Positions 1 to 9,126 are shown, numbered from the stretch's first letter. The stretch is DNA of 64,000 bases from Nioella sp. MMSF_3534 (GCF_030732985.1 NZ_JASHJX010000007.1:1-64000); one strand, 5' to 3'. A program made the numbers and translations. Notes: generated by a model from the sequence alone, not told the origin.

Positions 1-63
1 CGCTGCCCAAGGGTCTTCCTATCGGCAATCGCCCTCGCAGCGACCGTCATCTATTGGCTATGA
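1..63 (+). CDS. C-terminal end of a membrane protein cut by the window edge
   Basis: Reading from base 1 gives an open frame of 20 codons ending in TGA at 61-63. The residues are strongly hydrophobic (FLSAIALAATVIYWL at the end), which fits the last transmembrane segment of a protein starting left of the window. The frame is short, so this could be chance. It is convergent with, and overlaps by 17 bases, the small minus-strand membrane gene. No function can be given. Confidence 0.35.
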   Translation, partial: RCPRVFLSAIALAATVIYWL

Positions 64-313
64 GTCCTGAGCCTAGTTTTGCGGCATTCTCATCATGTGC
101 GCGTTCAGTCTGATGTGTGATCGTCATTAGTACGCCCGCTGTGGCCAAGGTGGCAGCAGTGAGTGTAACAAGAGCGGAGAAAAGGTATATGGCGTTTCTC
201 GAGAATGCATCAGATACTTCAAGATCCACTGCCCATGAAAGAAGGAGCGCCGCTGCCGATCCGATTGCCAAGCCTAGCGGAAAATTACGTAACCAACGGA
301 AAAAGCCTAACAT
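47..313 (-). CDS. small membrane protein coupled to rimO
   Basis: An 88-aa protein with two predicted membrane helices, roughly residues 11-28 (PLGLAIGSAAALLLSWAV) and 41-63 (AIYLFSALVTLTAATLATAGVLM), and a short polar C-terminus. The ATG at 313 overlaps the rimO stop as TAATG, an arrangement typical of translational coupling. A GTG further upstream at 334 is possible but lies inside rimO. Its base composition is less GC-rich than its neighbours. I do not recognise the family; it may be a small accessory membrane protein or simply a late addition to the rimO transcript. Confidence 0.6.
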   Translation of the reverse strand: MLGFFRWLRNFPLGLAIGSAAALLLSWAVDLEVSDAFSRNAIYLFSALVTLTAATLATAGVLMTITHQTERAHDENAAKLGSGLIANR

Positions 314-1674
314 TAAAGAAAAATCCTTCCCCACAAATCATACTCACTTGTCTCATCCACCTCGACCTCGACGATATCCCCCGGGTTCAACCCCTCGAAC
401 CCTTCATCAATAAACAGGTTCCCGTCGATCTCGGGCGCGTCCGCCTTGGTCCGGCAGGTGGCGCCTTCTTCGTCCACCTCGTCGACGATGACCTCCAGCC
501 TTGTGCCCACCTTGGCGGCCAGTTTGGCCTCGGAAATCGCCTGTGATTTCTCCATGAAGCGGTGGAAGCGGTCTTCCTTGACCTCTTCGGGCACGTGGTC
601 GGGCAGGTCGTTGGACCGGGCGCCTGCGACGTTTTCGTAGCGGAAGCAGCCGACGCGATCCAGTTGCGCCTCGTCCAGCCAATCGAGAAGCGTCTGGAAT
701 TCCTCCTCCGTCTCGCCGGGATAGCCCACGATGAAAGTGGATCGCAGGGTGATGTCGGGGCAGTCCGACCGCCAGGCGGCGATTTCATCCAAAGTGCGCG
801 CGGCGGCGGCGGGGCGGGCCATGCGCCTCAAGGTCTCGGGGTGGGCGTGCTGAAAGGGGATGTCGAGATAGGGCAGGATCAGCCCCTCGGCCATCGCCGG
901 GATCAGGTCGCGCACATGGGGGTAGGGGTAGACGTAATGCATGCGGACCCAGGCGCCGAGCGAGCCCAGATCGCGGGCGAGCGGCAGGATCGGGAACTTG
1001 TCGTCGCGGTCCTTCCAGTCGGTGCCATAGGCGGAGGTGTCCTGGCTGATCACCAGCAGTTCCCTGACGCCCGCATCGACCAGCTTTTCCGCCTCTCGCA
1101 TCACCGCCTTGTGCGGCCGACTGGCCAGACGGCCCCGCATGTCGGGGATGATGCAGAACTTGCATTTGTGGTTACAGCCCTCGGAGATCTTGAGGTAGCT
1201 GTAATGGCGCGGGGTGAGCGACACGCCGCGCGCGGGCAGCAGGTCGATGAACGGGTCGGGGTCGGGCGGCACGGCCTTGTGGACGGCATCGAGCACCTGT
1301 TCGTATTGATGCGGGCCGGTGACGGCCAGAACCGTGGGATGGGTGCCGGTGATGGTCGCAGGGTCAGCCCCCATGCAGCCGGTGACGATGACCTTGCCGT
1401 TTTGTTGCAGCGCCTCGCCGATGGCCTCGAGGCTCTCCATCTTGGCGGAGTCCAGAAACCCGCAGGTGTTGACGATGACCGCCTCCGCGCCCGCGTAATC
1501 GGGGCTGATCGCGTAGCCCTCGGCGCGCAGGCGTGTCAGGATGCGTTCGCTGTCCACCAGCGCCTTGGGACAGCCGAGGCTAACCATGCCGATGGTGGGC
1601 TGGCCGGGTCTGGCGTCATTCGGCACCGTGGCGCGGGCGAGGTCGGGGCGGAGATCGGGCGGGTTCTGGGTCAT
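313..1674 (-). CDS. rimO: ribosomal protein S12 methylthiotransferase RimO
   Basis: RimO is a radical-SAM enzyme that adds a methylthio group to an aspartate of ribosomal protein S12. The 453-aa product shows the N-terminal UPF0004 domain starting [16 protein letters not shown], the radical-SAM 4Fe-4S motif CNHKCKFC, and a C-terminal TRAM-type domain. The length is normal for RimO. The frame stays open upstream to 2217, but that extension overlaps the opposite-strand DUF4389 gene and is rich in low-complexity residues. The ATG at 1674 ([12 protein letters not shown]) is therefore preferred. The stop overlaps the start of the downstream small membrane gene. Confidence 0.95.
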   Translation of the reverse strand: MTQNPPDLRPDLARATVPNDARPGQPTIGMVSLGCPKALVDSERILTRLRAEGYAISPDYAGAEAVIVNTCGFLDSAKMESLEAIGEALQQNGKVIVTGCMGADPATITGTHPTVLAVTGPHQYEQVLDAVHKAVPPDPDPFIDLLPARGVSLTPRHYSYLKISEGCNHKCKFCIIPDMRGRLASRPHKAVMREAEKLVDAGVRELLVISQDTSAYGTDWKDRDDKFPILPLARDLGSLGAWVRMHYVYPYPHVRDLIPAMAEGLILPYLDIPFQHAHPETLRRMARPAAAARTLDEIAAWRSDCPDITLRSTFIVGYPGETEEEFQTLLDWLDEAQLDRVGCFRYENVAGARSNDLPDHVPEEVKEDRFHRFMEKSQAISEAKLAAKVGTRLEVIVDEVDEEGATCRTKADAPEIDGNLFIDEGFEGLNPGDIVEVEVDETSEYDLWGRIFL

Positions 1675-1785
1675 GGGCGGGCAGATACATCGGTGTTGGC
1701 GATGAGGGAAGGGAAATCCGGACTTGCGTAATAGCTCGACAGTGCCGATGTGATAGGCTTGGGCGAGCGACAGATGGGGACCGAG

Positions 1786-2088
1786 ATGACCGACGACGAC
1801 GACGACAGATATCAGGGCCGCATTCATGGCGAGCAGTTCGAGGCCGAAGAGGATTCGATCGGGATGCGGCTGGTCTACATGATCCTCATCGCGATCATGA
1901 TCTCTCTGGCGCAGACCATTCTGGGGATCGCCACGATCATCCAGTTCGTGATCCTGCTGATCAACAAGCAGCCCAATGAGAGGCTGGCCGATTTCGGCAC
2001 CGATCTGGGGGTCTGGGTAGCGAAGGCCGCGCGGTATCAGACCGCCGCCAGCAATGTAAAGCCCTGGCCCTGGACCGAGCTGGACTAA
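1786..2088 (+). CDS. DUF4389 domain membrane protein
   Basis: A 100-aa protein with an acidic N-terminus (MTDDDDD), a long hydrophobic segment (about residues 27-57, [20 protein letters not shown] onward) and a conserved cytoplasmic tail with [20 protein letters not shown] and a WPWTELD end. This matches the DUF4389 family, whose function is unknown. ATG 1786 has GGGGA at 1776-1780 as a ribosome binding site. An ATG at 1774 is the alternative. The stop overlaps the stop of the convergent XRE-type regulator. Confidence 0.85.
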   Translation: MTDDDDDRYQGRIHGEQFEAEEDSIGMRLVYMILIAIMISLAQTILGIATIIQFVILLINKQPNERLADFGTDLGVWVAKAARYQTAASNVKPWPWTELD

Positions 2089-2987
2089 GGCGCGGGCGGG
2101 AACATATCGGCATAGAGCGCGGCAAGGCGTGGGCTGCGGCGGGTGAAGATCGAGCGGGCGATGGCCTCGCCCGGCAGGGTCCAGACGCCATATTCCGGGC
2201 TGACGAAATAGTCGCATAGCCGCGTCATGCCCAGATCACGGCAGAGCTGCTCACCCCCCTTGGTGCAGCTGATCGTGCCGAGCCCGTGCAGGAAGACCTC
2301 TCTGGCCGCCAGATTTTCTAGAAACTGCACGAAAGAGCTGAGCAGGAGCGTCGCGGCGGCTTCATGTCCGGGCAGGACGATCAGCACCGGGCAGTAGCCG
2401 AAATAGGTCCCGGGCAGCAGCGGCCGGTGGAAGCGGTCTATGGTCAGGTCCGTTTCGATGATGCGCCCGGACCGGAACAGTGCCTCATCCTCGGGGGTCA
2501 GAAAGAAGACGGCCCATTTGCCGACCAGTTGATCCTCCTTCAGCACCAGACCCCAGTGATCCGGAAAGGCCTCGTAGACCGGCACGAGCGTGTCGTCGCA
2601 AACCGACAGTTCAGGGGGGAGCGGGCCGAATGCACGCTTTGCCAGATCTGTCCCGGCGCGACCGATTGCGGCCCAGTCCCCACCAAACAGCGTTTCGGAG
2701 AGCGCCGCGTCCAGCAAGCGGTATCCCCCTGCTGTCCCACCCTGCTGGCGGGCCTGCCAGTCTGCGCGGCAGGCAAGGATTTCGGACCGGGTCCAGCCCA
2801 GGTTTTCAGCCAGGCGGTGTTCCAGATCGCCCCGGATGAAGGACAGCGAGCGTTCGTATTTGCCGACGGCCTCGACACTGACGCCGAGCCGGTCGGCCAG
2901 CTGTTCCTGTGTCAGCCGTCCATGTGTGCCGCTTGTCAGGCGCCAGTCGCGCAGCTTTCGGGCAAAGAGAGAGGGCGTGTTCTGCAT
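2085..2987 (-). CDS. XRE-type helix-turn-helix regulator with a large C-terminal domain
   Basis: The first 75 residues form an XRE/HTH_3 DNA-binding domain ([21 protein letters not shown] is the helix-turn-helix). Residues from about 110 to 300 form a second domain with a conserved-looking core ([38 protein letters not shown]). I do not recognise this part with certainty; its pattern recalls acetyltransferase-like or ligand-binding folds. The gene stands alone. A 10-bp inverted repeat spans its start codon and may be its own operator. Confidence 0.75.
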   Translation of the reverse strand: MQNTPSLFARKLRDWRLTSGTHGRLTQEQLADRLGVSVEAVGKYERSLSFIRGDLEHRLAENLGWTRSEILACRADWQARQQGGTAGGYRLLDAALSETLFGGDWAAIGRAGTDLAKRAFGPLPPELSVCDDTLVPVYEAFPDHWGLVLKEDQLVGKWAVFFLTPEDEALFRSGRIIETDLTIDRFHRPLLPGTYFGYCPVLIVLPGHEAAATLLLSSFVQFLENLAAREVFLHGLGTISCTKGGEQLCRDLGMTRLCDYFVSPEYGVWTLPGEAIARSIFTRRSPRLAALYADMFPPAP

Positions 2988-3020
2988 GCTGGCCGGGCCG
3001 GTTGAGGTCTGGCCAGCATG
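2985..3020. promoter_or_regulatory. 10-bp inverted repeat over the XRE-gene start; candidate autoregulatory operator
   Basis: CATGCTGGCC at 2985-2994 and GGCCAGCATG at 3011-3020 are perfect inverted copies 16 nt apart. The first arm contains the start codon of the minus-strand regulator. As DNA it would suit a dimeric HTH protein; as RNA it would fold the start codon into a stem. The rest of the 345-base gap (3021-3332) shows no further gene or convincing element apart from the ribosome binding site of the next gene. Confidence 0.45.
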
Positions 3021-3332
3021 GGCGGTGCGGCGCGGATTGCCAAGCCGCTTACGGGTGACTTACGGGTTCTGCCGGGTCTGATCCGTGGCGGGGCAGGGGG
3101 GACCGGGATCAAGGTGAAACCCGACCCCACAGCCAGAAGCCGCCCCATGACCCACCGTATCGCGGCCTTTCCCGGAACCACCCATCTGCTGTTTCCCGGC
3201 CTGTCTGCCCCGCAGCCACCGCCGCGCGGGCCGCGCGCAAATCCTTGCCTGCGCGGGACTTTTCCAACTTTGCGCTATCCCGGTTCCGCGCATCGCGCTA
3301 CCTTTTCCCCAAAGTGGCAAGGAGTGGCGGGC

Positions 3333-5303
3333 ATGCGGTGGATCTTTCGGCTTCTCGGGTTGGTCGTGGTGCTGGTGGTGGTGGCGATTGGCACGCTGTT
3401 CCTGATCCCGACGGATCGGATCGGGGCCATTGTCAGCGACCAGTTCGAGCGCGCCACCGGGCGGACGCTGGCCATATCCGGGGATATCCGGCCCTCGATC
3501 TACCCGACCCTTGGCGTGCGGGTCGACGGGATCGAGGTGGGCAATCCCGCCTGGGTCGAGGACGGGCCGATGCTGCGGGCGGACCGGCTGAATATCGGGG
3601 TCGATCTGTGGGCGCTGCTGTCGGGCAATATCCGCGTGCAGCGGTTCGAGGTGGTGCGCCCCGATATCATCCTGGTGTCGCGTGCCGATGGGGCGGTGAG
3701 CTGGGATTTTTCCGACGGCGAGGGGGTGAGCGAACCTGCGGATGACAGCGCCGAAGGCGGCGGCGGTCTGGGGGCGTTCAGCCTTGATCTGGCAGAGATC
3801 ACCGCCGGGTCGCTCATGTTCCGCGACGAAGCGGCGGGCACGGATGTGCAGGCCAGTGACCTGAGCCTGACCCTGCGCCTGCCCTCTGCCGATGGTGTGG
3901 CGCGGCTGGAGGGCAGCGGCGCGATGAATGGCGCGACGGTCTCGGTCGAGGCGGTGATCGACGGGATCGGCCCGCTGCTGGAGGGCGAGTTGCGCCCGGT
4001 GACGCTGGCGTTGAATTGGGCGGGGGGCGAGGCCGGGTTCGACGGGCGCGTGGGGCTTTCCCCGCTCGGTGTGGAGGGGGCCGTCGCGCTGGACGCCACC
4101 GATCTGGGTCCGCTGATGGCGCTGGCAGGGCAGGCGCCGCCGGAGCTGCCGCGCGGATTGGGGCGGGACCGGCTGGCGGTGGAGGGTGCGTTTACGCTGG
4201 CCTCGGAAGGCACAGTGCATCTGCGCGACGCCAGATTCTCCTTTGATGACAACGTGCTGGCGGGCAGTATCGACGTGATCCCCGGCGATGACCGCCCGAT
4301 GATCCGCGCGGTGCTGACCGGCGGGGCGCTGGACCTGTCCGGCCTGACCGAAGGCGAGGGGGGCGGCGAGGCCACCGCGTCGGCCGAGCGGGGATGGTCG
4401 CGGGACCCGATCGACGTCAGCGGCCTGCACGCGGCGGATGCAGAGGCGGCGCTGGTGCTGGCGGGGCTCGATCTGGGGATCATGCAGCTTGGGGCGGTGG
4501 ATTTGCGTGCCACGCTGACCGCCGGTCGGCTGGTCTTCGACCTGCGCGAGGTGGCGGCCTATGGCGGCGGCATTTCAGGTCAATACGTGATCAACGGGCG
4601 CGGCGGCCTGTCCATGGGCGGCAGTTTGCAGATTGCGGATGTGCGGTTGAACCCGCTGCTGACAGATTTCGCGAATTGGGACAGGCTGGAAGGCACCGGA
4701 AACGCCGATCTGACCTTCCTGATGGTGGGTAACGATCTGCATGCTCTGATGAACTCGCTGGAAGGGTCCGGGTCCATCGCCTTTGGCGAAGGCGCAATCC
4801 TGGGGCTGGATATCGGCGGCATGATCCGCAATTTCGACACCTCGTATCGGGGCGAGGGACAGCGCACGGTCTATGAAAGCATTACCGCCAGTTTCAGCAT
4901 GGATGGGGGCGTGGTGACGAATGACGATCTGCTGATGACCGCGCCCTTCGGCGAGCTGACAGGGGCAGGGACGGTCAGCCTTGGGGAACAGGTGCTGGAT
5001 TACACGGTGGTTCCGCGCGTGCTCTATGGGGAAGGCTCGGATGGGGGGGTGCGGGTTCCGCTGCGGATCTCGGGCTATTGGGCGGATCCGAATTTCAGCC
5101 TCGATCTGGAAGCGCTGGCACGTCAGGAGCTGGAAGAGGAAATTGACGCGCTGGAAGAGCGCGCAACGGAGGCGGCGGCGGATGCGCTCGGGATCGAAGT
5201 GGAAGAGGGGCAATCGGTCGAGGAGGCAGCGCAGGACGCGCTGGAAGACCGGCTGCGGGACGAGGCTGCCCGGCAGTTGGAACGCCTGTTCGGAGGAAAC
5301 TGA
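3333..5303 (+). CDS. AsmA family protein
   Basis: A 656-aa protein with an N-terminal membrane anchor (residues 1-25, FRLLGLVVVLVVVAIGTLFL) followed by the AsmA signature region (RTLAISGDIRPSIYPTLGVR) and a long periplasmic beta-rich body. The C-terminal AsmA_2-type part includes GTGNADLTFLMVGNDLHALM. The tail is a charged, probably helical stretch rich in Glu and Arg. AsmA-like proteins are linked to outer-membrane biogenesis and lipid transport. AAGGAG at 3319-3324 supports the ATG at 3333; the frame opens earlier but without such a site. The next gene follows after 3 bases, so the two are probably co-transcribed. Confidence 0.88.
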   Translation: MRWIFRLLGLVVVLVVVAIGTLFLIPTDRIGAIVSDQFERATGRTLAISGDIRPSIYPTLGVRVDGIEVGNPAWVEDGPMLRADRLNIGVDLWALLSGNIRVQRFEVVRPDIILVSRADGAVSWDFSDGEGVSEPADDSAEGGGGLGAFSLDLAEITAGSLMFRDEAAGTDVQASDLSLTLRLPSADGVARLEGSGAMNGATVSVEAVIDGIGPLLEGELRPVTLALNWAGGEAGFDGRVGLSPLGVEGAVALDATDLGPLMALAGQAPPELPRGLGRDRLAVEGAFTLASEGTVHLRDARFSFDDNVLAGSIDVIPGDDRPMIRAVLTGGALDLSGLTEGEGGGEATASAERGWSRDPIDVSGLHAADAEAALVLAGLDLGIMQLGAVDLRATLTAGRLVFDLREVAAYGGGISGQYVINGRGGLSMGGSLQIADVRLNPLLTDFANWDRLEGTGNADLTFLMVGNDLHALMNSLEGSGSIAFGEGAILGLDIGGMIRNFDTSYRGEGQRTVYESITASFSMDGGVVTNDDLLMTAPFGELTGAGTVSLGEQVLDYTVVPRVLYGEGSDGGVRVPLRISGYWADPNFSLDLEALARQELEEEIDALEERATEAAADALGIEVEEGQSVEEAAQDALEDRLRDEAARQLERLFGGN

Positions 5304-5306
5304 GCC

Positions 5307-5783
5307 ATGCGGTGGATGCTGATCGCGCTGGCCCTTGTGCTGACCGCCTGCGGCGGCGGGGATGATCCCGTAACCCGACGCGGGGAACCGCCGCTCTACC
5401 CCAACGAAACGCCGGAGCTGCGGCGGTTGATCAACCACTATGCCGATCACTACGACGTGCCGGCGGCGCTGATCCATCGCCTGATCGACCGGGAAAGCGA
5501 CTATCGCCCGCATCTGCGCGCAGGGCCCTATTACGGGCTGCTGCAGATGCTGCCACAAACGGCGCGCACCATGGGCCATCGGGGACCCGCGTCCGAGTTG
5601 CTGGACCCGGACCAGAACCTCAGATGGGGGGTGAAATACCTGCGCGGGGCCTATCTGCTGTCGGGCGGGGATTTCGACGGCGCGATCCGGCGCTACGCGA
5701 GTGGATATTACTACGAAGCGCGGGACCGCTGCATGTTGGTCGAGACCGGGCTGGCGGAGCGGGAGATGCGCGGCTGCCGGTAA
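5307..5783 (+). CDS. lytic transglycosylase-like lipoprotein
   Basis: A 158-aa exported protein with a lipoprotein signal (MRWMLIALALVLTAC; lipobox LTAC, modified Cys15) and an SLT-type fold. Glu63 in LIDRESDY is the likely catalytic acid, followed by GLLQMLPQTARTMG and a helix with LRWGVKYLRGAYLLSGGD. It would cleave peptidoglycan from the periplasmic face. It is a short, single-domain member. It starts 3 bases after the AsmA-like gene and ends at a cluster of palindromes. Confidence 0.88.
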   Translation: MRWMLIALALVLTACGGGDDPVTRRGEPPLYPNETPELRRLINHYADHYDVPAALIHRLIDRESDYRPHLRAGPYYGLLQMLPQTARTMGHRGPASELLDPDQNLRWGVKYLRGAYLLSGGDFDGAIRRYASGYYYEARDRCMLVETGLAEREMRGCR

Positions 5784-5790
5784 GCCGCAA

Positions 5791-5890
5791 GAAGATTTTT
5801 CCAGAAAAATCTTCCCACTCTGGACAAGAAGAGTTTTCTTGAAAACTCTTCCTGGTATTCGAGTCCGAAAATTCTTCGGGAAGAATTTTC
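5791..5890. repeat. cluster A: three 24-nt palindromes between convergent genes
   Basis: Three perfect palindromes with 11-nt arms and a 2-nt centre lie at 5791-5814 (arm GAAGATTTTTC), 5828-5851 (arm GAAGAGTTTTC) and 5867-5890 (arm GAAAATTCTTC). They fill the gap between the convergent transglycosylase gene and gcrA, so they may act as a bidirectional terminator. The same three arms recur at 11434-11533, which suggests a dispersed family of intergenic repeats. Confidence 0.85.
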
Positions 5891-5900
5891 AGCGTCGCGA

Positions 5901-6485
5901 TTAACGGCGACGGTCGCGCCGGCTGCTCATCGGTTGGAAGGCCACACCCACATGCGCCTCGCAATAGGGTTTTCCCTGCTGCACGGGCAGGCCACAGAAA
6001 TAGAAATCATCCGTCGCCGGATCCCCGATCGGCCATTTGCAGGTGCGTTCGGTCAGCTCCATCAGGCTGATGCGCTTGGCGTGGGTTTCCACCTCGCGCA
6101 CCTTGGCCAGAGCCTCGGGGCTGATCTCATTGGCCGAAGGCTGCGGCGGCAGGGGTTGACCGGCCGGAACGATGGGTTTGCGCAGCGGCGTCACATTGCT
6201 GGGACGCGCGGCAGGTTCGGGGGCGGGTTCTGCCTTTTCGGCCTTGGCAGGTTCGGGTTTGGGCGCCGGTTCCGCGGCTTTGGGCGCGGGCTTCGGCGCG
6301 GCCTCTTTCACCGGGGCGGCAGGCTTGCTGCTGCCCGAGGTGCGGTTGGACAGGCCAAGGCGATGAACCTTGCCGATCACGGCATTCCGGGTCACGCCGC
6401 CAAGTTCCTTGGCGATCTGCGAGGCCGATTGCCCCTCGCCCCACATTTTCTTGAGAAGTTCGACCCGCTCGTCGGTCCAGGACAT
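5901..6485 (-). CDS. gcrA: GcrA family cell cycle regulator
   Basis: GcrA is an alphaproteobacterial transcription regulator that binds sigma-70 RNA polymerase and responds to adenine methylation at GANTC sites. The N-terminal 45 residues are the diagnostic DNA-binding domain (MSWTDERVELLKKMWGEGQS, then TRNAVIGKVHRLGLSNR). A long Pro/Ala/Lys/Glu-rich linker spans about residues 48-115. The C-terminal domain keeps the conserved Cys-containing core (CKWPIGDP, FCGLPVQQGKPYCEAH). A strong AGGAGGGA site precedes the ATG. The 194-aa length is normal. Confidence 0.95.
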   Translation of the reverse strand: MSWTDERVELLKKMWGEGQSASQIAKELGGVTRNAVIGKVHRLGLSNRTSGSSKPAAPVKEAAPKPAPKAAEPAPKPEPAKAEKAEPAPEPAARPSNVTPLRKPIVPAGQPLPPQPSANEISPEALAKVREVETHAKRISLMELTERTCKWPIGDPATDDFYFCGLPVQQGKPYCEAHVGVAFQPMSSRRDRRR

Positions 6486-6568
6486 CTGCGTCCCTCCTGA
6501 TCCTAAGCCCCAAGTGCAGCGTTTAGTTATATGTGCCCGCGCGCCGGAAGGGAAGGCCCCGGCGCGGG

Positions 6569-7465
6569 TTATTCTTGCGTGACGGGCCGTGGTTTTGCAC
6601 GCCGCGCTTCGCGCCAGGCCAAGAGGGCCGCGCCCGCGATGATGATGCCCGCGCCGGTGATGCTGACGGCATCCGGCCGAACCCCGAAGATCAGCAGGTC
6701 ATAGACCGCTGCCACCACCAGGGTGAGGTAGGAAAAGGGCGTGATGAAGCTGGCATCGGCCCGGGCGACCGCATTCACGAAACAGGCCTGTGCACAGGCC
6801 ATCGTGCCCCCGACGCCGGCAAGCGCCGCCCATTGGGCGGGTGTGGGCATCTGCCAGACGAAGACCACCGCGAGGCTGGCCACCGTCAACCCGAGCGCAT
6901 TGTTGATGAACAGAATGGAAAGCGGGCCTTCCCGTCCTGAAAGCTTCTTGATGAAGATTAGCTCCAGTCCCAAGGCCATGGCAGCCCCGAGCGCCAGCAG
7001 CGCGGCGGGCTGAAAGCTGTCCGGGGTGGGGCGCAGCAGGATCAGCGCGCCCAGAAGGGCAATGGCGGCGGCGGACCAGCGGATGCGGCCCACGGTTTCG
7101 CCCAAAAGCGGGATCGCCAGCATCATGCCGAAGACCGGGTTGAGAAAGCTGATCGCGGTGGCATCGGCCATGGGAATGAAGGCCACGGCGGCGAACATCA
7201 GCGATACGCCGACCCACCCGCACAGCGTCCTGCCAATATGGATGCGCAGGTTGGTGAGCCTTAGCGTCGGGCGCATCACAGCAACTGTGCTGCCGATCAG
7301 AATGAATGCGAACAGAAACCGCCCGTGGCTGACCTGAAGCGGATGCAGCGGGGGGCCGAGCGTATCCGTTCCCAGAAGCTTCGCCATCAGCATCGACCCC
7401 GCGATGAAGAGCGTGGCGGTCAGCATGAAGGCGACGGCGAGCGGTGGATTGTGGGACGGGGTCAT
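6569..7465 (-). CDS. EamA/DMT family transporter
   Basis: A 298-aa integral membrane protein with about ten helices arranged as two EamA repeats, the layout of drug/metabolite transporters of the inner membrane. The second repeat starts near residue 150 and includes FLNPVFGMMLAIPLLGE at the end of the first and PFSYLTLVVAAVYDLLIFG in the second. The ATG at 7465 (MTPSHNPPLAV) is chosen over an upstream start at 7501 that would run into the cytochrome gene. Substrate unknown. It may be co-transcribed with the cytochrome c' gene 32 bases upstream. Confidence 0.85.
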   Translation of the reverse strand: MTPSHNPPLAVAFMLTATLFIAGSMLMAKLLGTDTLGPPLHPLQVSHGRFLFAFILIGSTVAVMRPTLRLTNLRIHIGRTLCGWVGVSLMFAAVAFIPMADATAISFLNPVFGMMLAIPLLGETVGRIRWSAAAIALLGALILLRPTPDSFQPAALLALGAAMALGLELIFIKKLSGREGPLSILFINNALGLTVASLAVVFVWQMPTPAQWAALAGVGGTMACAQACFVNAVARADASFITPFSYLTLVVAAVYDLLIFGVRPDAVSITGAGIIIAGAALLAWREARRAKPRPVTQE

Positions 7466-7497
7466 GGCGCTGTCGGTGCGCCCGCCCGCGTCAAATG

Positions 7498-7950
7498 TCA
7501 ATCGCGATTGATGCGGTAATCCTCGTGGCAGCCGCTGCAGGAGGCGCCGACCCGGCGCAGCGCGGCCACCAGCGTCGCCCGGTCCTCGACCGTTCCGGCC
7601 AGTTCCGCCGCCAGAAGTTCAAGTTCCATGGCGCGATTGCTGAAATTGCCGAAGTTCTCCCAGATGCCGGCCCGCGCCTCGGATTGCGGGTCGGTTTCCG
7701 GGGCCTCGAAGAGGTCGACGATGCGATTGGCCTGGCTGGAGATCCGGTCGAGAGCGGCATTGGCAGCCTCGGCATCGAACGCGGTTTCCCCCCGCGCCAT
7801 GGTGCCGATCACTTCCATCTGCCGGGCCATGGCCGTCATGTTGTCCATCCGCGCCTGGACAGCGGGGTTCTGTACGTTTTGATGGGCAAGCGCAGCGGTG
7901 GCCATGGTAATCAGGCCAATGAGGGCGCTTGCGCGGGTCAATCTGGGCAT
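7498..7950 (-). CDS. cytochrome c' family protein
   Basis: A 150-aa exported heme protein. Residues 1-22 are a signal peptide (ending ATAALAHQ). The body is helical, and the single heme site CSGCH (Cys138, Cys141, His142) sits near the C-terminus, which is the hallmark of cytochrome c'. Members are four-helix periplasmic proteins that bind nitric oxide or carry electrons. It lies 38 bases from the upstream alpha/beta hydrolase gene and may share its transcript. Confidence 0.88.
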   Translation of the reverse strand: MPRLTRASALIGLITMATAALAHQNVQNPAVQARMDNMTAMARQMEVIGTMARGETAFDAEAANAALDRISSQANRIVDLFEAPETDPQSEARAGIWENFGNFSNRAMELELLAAELAGTVEDRATLVAALRRVGASCSGCHEDYRINRD

Positions 7951-7988
7951 GGGATATCGGTCTTTCTGTCAGGGGTGGTGGGACCTTG

Positions 7989-9020
7989 CTATTTGGACTC
8001 CGACTGTACCGGGGCGGGTACGACGGCCGGAGCGGGAGCCGAGGCTGCTTCGGCGGCTTCGCTGCCCGTCATGAACTGGGTCAGCAGCGGGACAAGCTCT
8101 TCATGCAATGGCGCGTTCGGGTCGGCATAGGTGGCGAGGCTTGCCTGTGTGAAGGCCTCGTTGCTTGGGGCCTCGCTTCGGGGAATGGCGCGCTTCAGCA
8201 CATGGGTCATGCCGCTGAGAACATGCGCCTCGGCATCGGGGCGCGCGGCGACGAGGGGGGCTGCCTCGGAGGGCGGGGCCTGCACATCGCCATCGCCATG
8301 CAGGATCAGCACGGGCACGGTGGTCGCGGCCAGAAGGTCACCGGGATTGGCGGCGATCAGGTCACGCATGTAGCGCGCGGTTTGCGGCGCGAAGATGCTG
8401 TGAAGGCCCGGATGCAGGCCGGACAGATCGGGGGTGCCACCGGCCGCAAACTCTTGCAGTGCGATGTCGAACGCTTCTGCGGAAGGCGCGATCAGGGGCT
8501 GAGAGGCAACCTGTTCTCGGAAGAGGTCGCCGACATTGCGACCCGGCGCGGCAAGCAGCGCGATGCCGCAGACATCCTCTCGTTCCGCCAGCATCGTGGC
8601 AATGATCGCGCCTTCGGAATGGCCCAGCAACCAGACGCAGTCTTCGCCGGACTGGCGGAGAAGTTCCGCGATCCAGACCGTTGCATCCTCTGCATATTCA
8701 GAGAGCGTCACATCGTTTGGGTCACCCTGGCTTGCGCCGATGCCGCGTTTGTCGAAGCGCAGGGTCGTGATGCCCTCAGCGGCGAGATCCACGGCCAACA
8801 TCTGGTAGCTGGCCGCGAACAGCCCCAATGGATTGTTGCCATTGCGGTCCGTCGGACCCGATCCGGGCAGGATCAGCGCGGCGGCACGGGATGGGGTTTG
8901 TGGGGTTTCGATCGTTCCTGTCAGTTGCCCCGCGGGGCCTTGAACCGTCACGTCGAGAGGGGTCGCGGTGGCTTGGCTGGCAATCGCGAAAAGGAAGAGG
9001 GTAACGATCAACTGCTTCAT
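7989..9020 (-). CDS. exported alpha/beta hydrolase
   Basis: A 343-aa protein with a signal peptide (MKQLIVTLFLFAIASQATA) and an alpha/beta-hydrolase fold. GSGPTDRNGNNP matches the oxyanion region of the family, GHSEGAI is the nucleophile elbow with the catalytic Ser, and GDGDVQAPP and GMTHVL fit the Asp and His regions. It resembles periplasmic esterases of the YqiA/bem46 type, but the substrate is unknown. ATG 9020 gives a clean signal peptide; the frame opens further to 9077. The C-terminus ends in an Ala/Pro/Val-rich tail. Confidence 0.82.
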   Translation of the reverse strand: MKQLIVTLFLFAIASQATATPLDVTVQGPAGQLTGTIETPQTPSRAAALILPGSGPTDRNGNNPLGLFAASYQMLAVDLAAEGITTLRFDKRGIGASQGDPNDVTLSEYAEDATVWIAELLRQSGEDCVWLLGHSEGAIIATMLAEREDVCGIALLAAPGRNVGDLFREQVASQPLIAPSAEAFDIALQEFAAGGTPDLSGLHPGLHSIFAPQTARYMRDLIAANPGDLLAATTVPVLILHGDGDVQAPPSEAAPLVAARPDAEAHVLSGMTHVLKRAIPRSEAPSNEAFTQASLATYADPNAPLHEELVPLLTQFMTGSEAAEAASAPAPAVVPAPVQSESK

Positions 9021-9094
9021 GGAAATAACGCCTGACTGATGAAATTCACCTGCAGCATCGTTTCCGAACTGGGGCATTGCAACCCAAAAGGGCG

Positions 9095-9119
9095 GAACCG
9101 GGAGGTTTCCCCCCGGTTC
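9095..9119 (-). terminator. probable terminator after argF
   Basis: GAACCGGG (9095-9102) and CCCGGTTC (9112-9119) form an 8-bp stem with a 9-nt loop just beyond the argF stop. On the minus strand it is followed a few bases later by CTTTT. The T-run is short, so efficiency is uncertain. Confidence 0.5.
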
Positions 9120-9126
9120 GGGGGCC

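Noticed and set aside
562-1731. 389-aa plus-strand ORF opposite rimO
   Set aside because: It is an antisense shadow of a well-supported gene and has no domain or ribosome binding site.
1675-2217. N-terminal extension of rimO to a 634-aa protein
   Set aside because: The extra 181 residues are Pro/Arg/His-rich shadow sequence opposite the DUF4389 gene, and RimO proteins are normally about 450 residues.
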